Positions 30,713-32,056 of a DNA stretch of 32,056 nucleotides are shown one piece after another. The position numbers were made by a program, and so were the translations under genes. The first letter of the stretch is position 1. Every line of letters starts with the position of its first letter. A model generated the notes under the pieces. It was not told where the DNA came from. It did no database searches and saw only the letters and a program-made list of their open reading frames with translations. The stretch is from DATKYK01 sp034430255 (lineage in GTDB: Bacteria; Chloroflexota; Dehalococcoidia; E44-bin15), in the NCBI GenBank assembly GCA_034430255.1, contig DAOUEU010000162.1, forward strand, positions 1-32,056. Direction: 5' to 3'.

Positions 30713-31105
30713 CTACAGCGTTATTTGGAGGTCGCCGTTGCTCTGCTCAACCGTATAGCACTTCAAAGGATTCTTGGCCGCACCGCTGATGTTCTTGCCA
30801 TCAAGGTCATAGGTAGAATGGAAGAGACTGCAGCAGCGAAGCTTGGCCTCACCGGGTACCGGGTCAAGCTTGCGCCCGAAGTGCGTGCAGCGGTCCTCAA
30901 AGGCGAGATAGCGGTCATCCTCGGTTCTCAGCAGGAGAACAGGTTTGGGAAGTCCGCCGCCTTTGAGATAGACTGCATCCCCCTTGGGCAGGGGCTCAGG
31001 CACCTGGCTGAGCTTTACCTTCACCTTGTTCCCCTTAAGGCTCCACAGGTTGGTGCTCAACGGCTTGGTCTCGCAGATCCCCAGCATGGCTTTGAAAATG
31101 CTCAT
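30713..31105 (-). CDS. Rieske-like [2Fe-2S] protein with unusual His spacing
   Basis: 130 residues, soluble, ferredoxin-type Rieske protein (KVKVKLSQVPEPLPKGDAVYLKGG...DRYLAFEDRCTHFGRKLDP). The first ligand pair is canonical, CTH. The second reads C-C-S-L-F-H-S-T-Y-D-L-D-G, where a normal protein would have C-x2-H-G; here Phe occupies the usual His position and His follows, giving C-x3-H. I checked the DNA frame and it is open and consistent. Either the cluster is bound with altered spacing, through the extra Cys, or is lost. AAAGGAGG ribosome-binding site; 14 bp after the LsrF-like gene, so the two are probably co-transcribed. Confidence 0.82.
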   Translation of the reverse strand: MSIFKAMLGICETKPLSTNLWSLKGNKVKVKLSQVPEPLPKGDAVYLKGGGLPKPVLLLRTEDDRYLAFEDRCTHFGRKLDPVPGEAKLRCCSLFHSTYDLDGKNISGAAKNPLKCYTVEQSNGDLQITL

Positions 31106-31119
31106 AGCCCTCCTCCTTT

Positions 31120-31908
31120 CTAAGCAGTCTTCGTACTATCGTATATTCCTTGGGCCTCTTCCGGGGTGGCATTTTCGTGAATGATGGCGCGCAGCGCACG
31201 GATCATTGCCACCGGATAGTCGTTCTGCCACACGTTCCTGCCCAGGTTCACTCCCACCGCCCCCCTCTGAATGCCATCGTGAACGAAATCGAAAACCTCA
31301 CGCTCGGTATCCACCTGAGGCCCGCCCGCCATAACCACCGGAACCGGACAGCCCGCGGTAATCTTCTCAAAGCCTTCACACCAGTAGGTTTTTACCACAC
31401 GTGCGCCGAGCTCGGCGGCGATGCGAGAGCACAGAGCAAGGTAGCGGGCGTCTCGCTTCTCCATCTCTTTGCCCACAGCGGTAACCGCCATCACCGGGAT
31501 GCCGTATTTCTCACCCTCATCGACCAGCTTGGACAGGTTCAGCAGCGATTCACGCTCATAGTCACTGCCGACAAAGATGGAGATGCCTATGGCAGCCACA
31601 TTAAGCCGAATAGCCTCCTCCATGGAGGTCGTGATACCTTCATTGGCCAGGTCTTTCCCCACCATGCTGGTGCCCCCGGAAACCCTGAGGATGACCGGCT
31701 TAGCGCTATCGGGATCTATCGATGAGCGCAATACACCCCGGGTAACGAAAACGGCGTCGCAGTAAGGGAGGAGCGGCTTTAGAGTATCGCTCGGTTTCTC
31801 CAATTTTCGGGTAGGCCCCTGGAAATACCCGTGATCGATGGGCATAAAAAGACAGCGGCCGTCCGATTGGATAAGCTGCGCCATGCGGTTTTTCATTCCC
31901 CAATCCAT
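31120..31908 (-). CDS. LsrF/DhnA-type class I aldolase family protein
   Basis: 262 residues from ATG 31908 (AAGGGGG 9 nt upstream, promoter just before it; an in-frame ATG at 32016 would precede that promoter). Very similar in pattern to E. coli LsrF: LDWGMxxR, IDHGYFQGPT, VTRGVLRS, LRVSGGTS, GSDYERESLLNL, MAVTAVGKEM, VVKTYW with the Schiff-base lysine, AGCPVPVVMAGG, GVNLGRNVWQNDYPVAMIRA. LsrF acts on phosphorylated autoinducer-2 as a thiolase; relatives include DhnA-type fructose-bisphosphate aldolase and aminodideoxyheptulosonate synthase. No lsr transport or kinase genes are here, so the exact substrate is open. Confidence 0.87.
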   Translation of the reverse strand: MDWGMKNRMAQLIQSDGRCLFMPIDHGYFQGPTRKLEKPSDTLKPLLPYCDAVFVTRGVLRSSIDPDSAKPVILRVSGGTSMVGKDLANEGITTSMEEAIRLNVAAIGISIFVGSDYERESLLNLSKLVDEGEKYGIPVMAVTAVGKEMEKRDARYLALCSRIAAELGARVVKTYWCEGFEKITAGCPVPVVMAGGPQVDTEREVFDFVHDGIQRGAVGVNLGRNVWQNDYPVAMIRALRAIIHENATPEEAQGIYDSTKTA

Positions 31909-31942
31909 GCTGAGAATCCCCCTTTTCAAGCGGTGTGTCCGT

Positions 31943-31971
31943 AGTTTACTGATTCGATTGCGGTTAGTCAA
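31943..31971 (-). promoter_or_regulatory. Promoter of the LsrF-like/Rieske unit
   Basis: Minus strand: -35 TTGACT (31966-31971), 17-bp spacer, -10 TAAACT (31943-31948), ~30 bp upstream of the ATG at 31908. Confidence 0.6.
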
Positions 31972-31995
31972 GTTGCCGAATTGACTCATAATTAT

Positions 31996-32037
31996 TGTTA
32001 CCGAAAGTGGTATCATTGCCTCAAAAAAAGTGTTACC
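31996..32037 (+). promoter_or_regulatory. Direct repeat TGTTACC, possible operator
   Basis: TGTTACC at 31996-32002 and again at 32031-32037, 35 bp apart start to start, in the divergent intergenic region. Regulatory meaning is speculative. Confidence 0.25.
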
Positions 32038-32049
32038 AAAAGGAGGAGC

Positions 32050-32056
32050 ATGACGA
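32050..32056 (+). CDS. Start of a divergent gene (partial)
   Basis: ATGACGA at the right edge is preceded by AGGAGG with 3-nt spacing, a strong ribosome-binding site. Only two codons are inside the window; identity unknown. Confidence 0.4.

Overview
The window looks like a chromosomal segment of an uncultured Chloroflexota bacterium, most plausibly class Dehalococcoidia. This is judged from the 23S rRNA, the style of the LexA, GlnA and ribosomal proteins, a Gram-positive-type SOS box, and 23S and 16S genes that appear unlinked. The assignment comes from sequence reading only and is moderately secure. Most genes lie on the minus strand; relA, rpsT and lexA are on the plus strand.

Layout. (1) 1-1476 is the 5' part of a 23S rRNA gene, followed by a minus-strand housekeeping block: glnA, prmC/prfA (overlapping) and hisS. 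(2) 6959-11422 is an accessory surface-protein locus: a tandemly duplicated three-gene cassette encoding a small secreted beta-rich protein, a two-TM protein with a related domain, and a secreted DUF2341 protein. Each copy has a consensus promoter and a ~270-nt structured leader ending in a terminator-like hairpin. The third gene of the upstream copy is frameshifted and truncated. (3) 11423-19232 is a signalling island between repeat-rich DNA: two tandem response regulators with a C-terminal four-cysteine zinc ribbon, a REC-PAS histidine kinase, a 1146-residue REC-(PAS)6 histidine kinase and a stand-alone Rcp1-like receiver. (4) 19352-22146 holds a small HTH protein, pilT and two further receivers, one an apparent internal-deletion fusion of REC, the start of GAF and the tail of HD-GYP. 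(5) 22318-25956 (+) holds a RelA-type (p)ppGpp synthetase whose hydrolase residues are replaced, rpsT, a palindrome-rich spacer and an SOS-boxed lexA. (6) 25965-31908 (minus) is a metabolic run: Zn-dependent dehydrogenase, TsaA/TrmO-like protein, amidase, GH1 beta-glucosidase, Rieske-like ferredoxin and LsrF-like aldolase. A divergent gene begins at the right edge.

How it may fit together. PilT, the PAS kinases and the receivers suggest surface or twitching behaviour under multi-sensor control, and the adjacent cassette supplies abundant exported proteins. The same promoter style (TTGACAAA, 17-bp AT-rich spacer, good -10) precedes both cassette copies, the receiver/pilT operon and the HTH gene. 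A functional link between cassette and signalling genes is inference from proximity only. The duplicated cassette with its conserved leader RNA is the best candidate for something undescribed.
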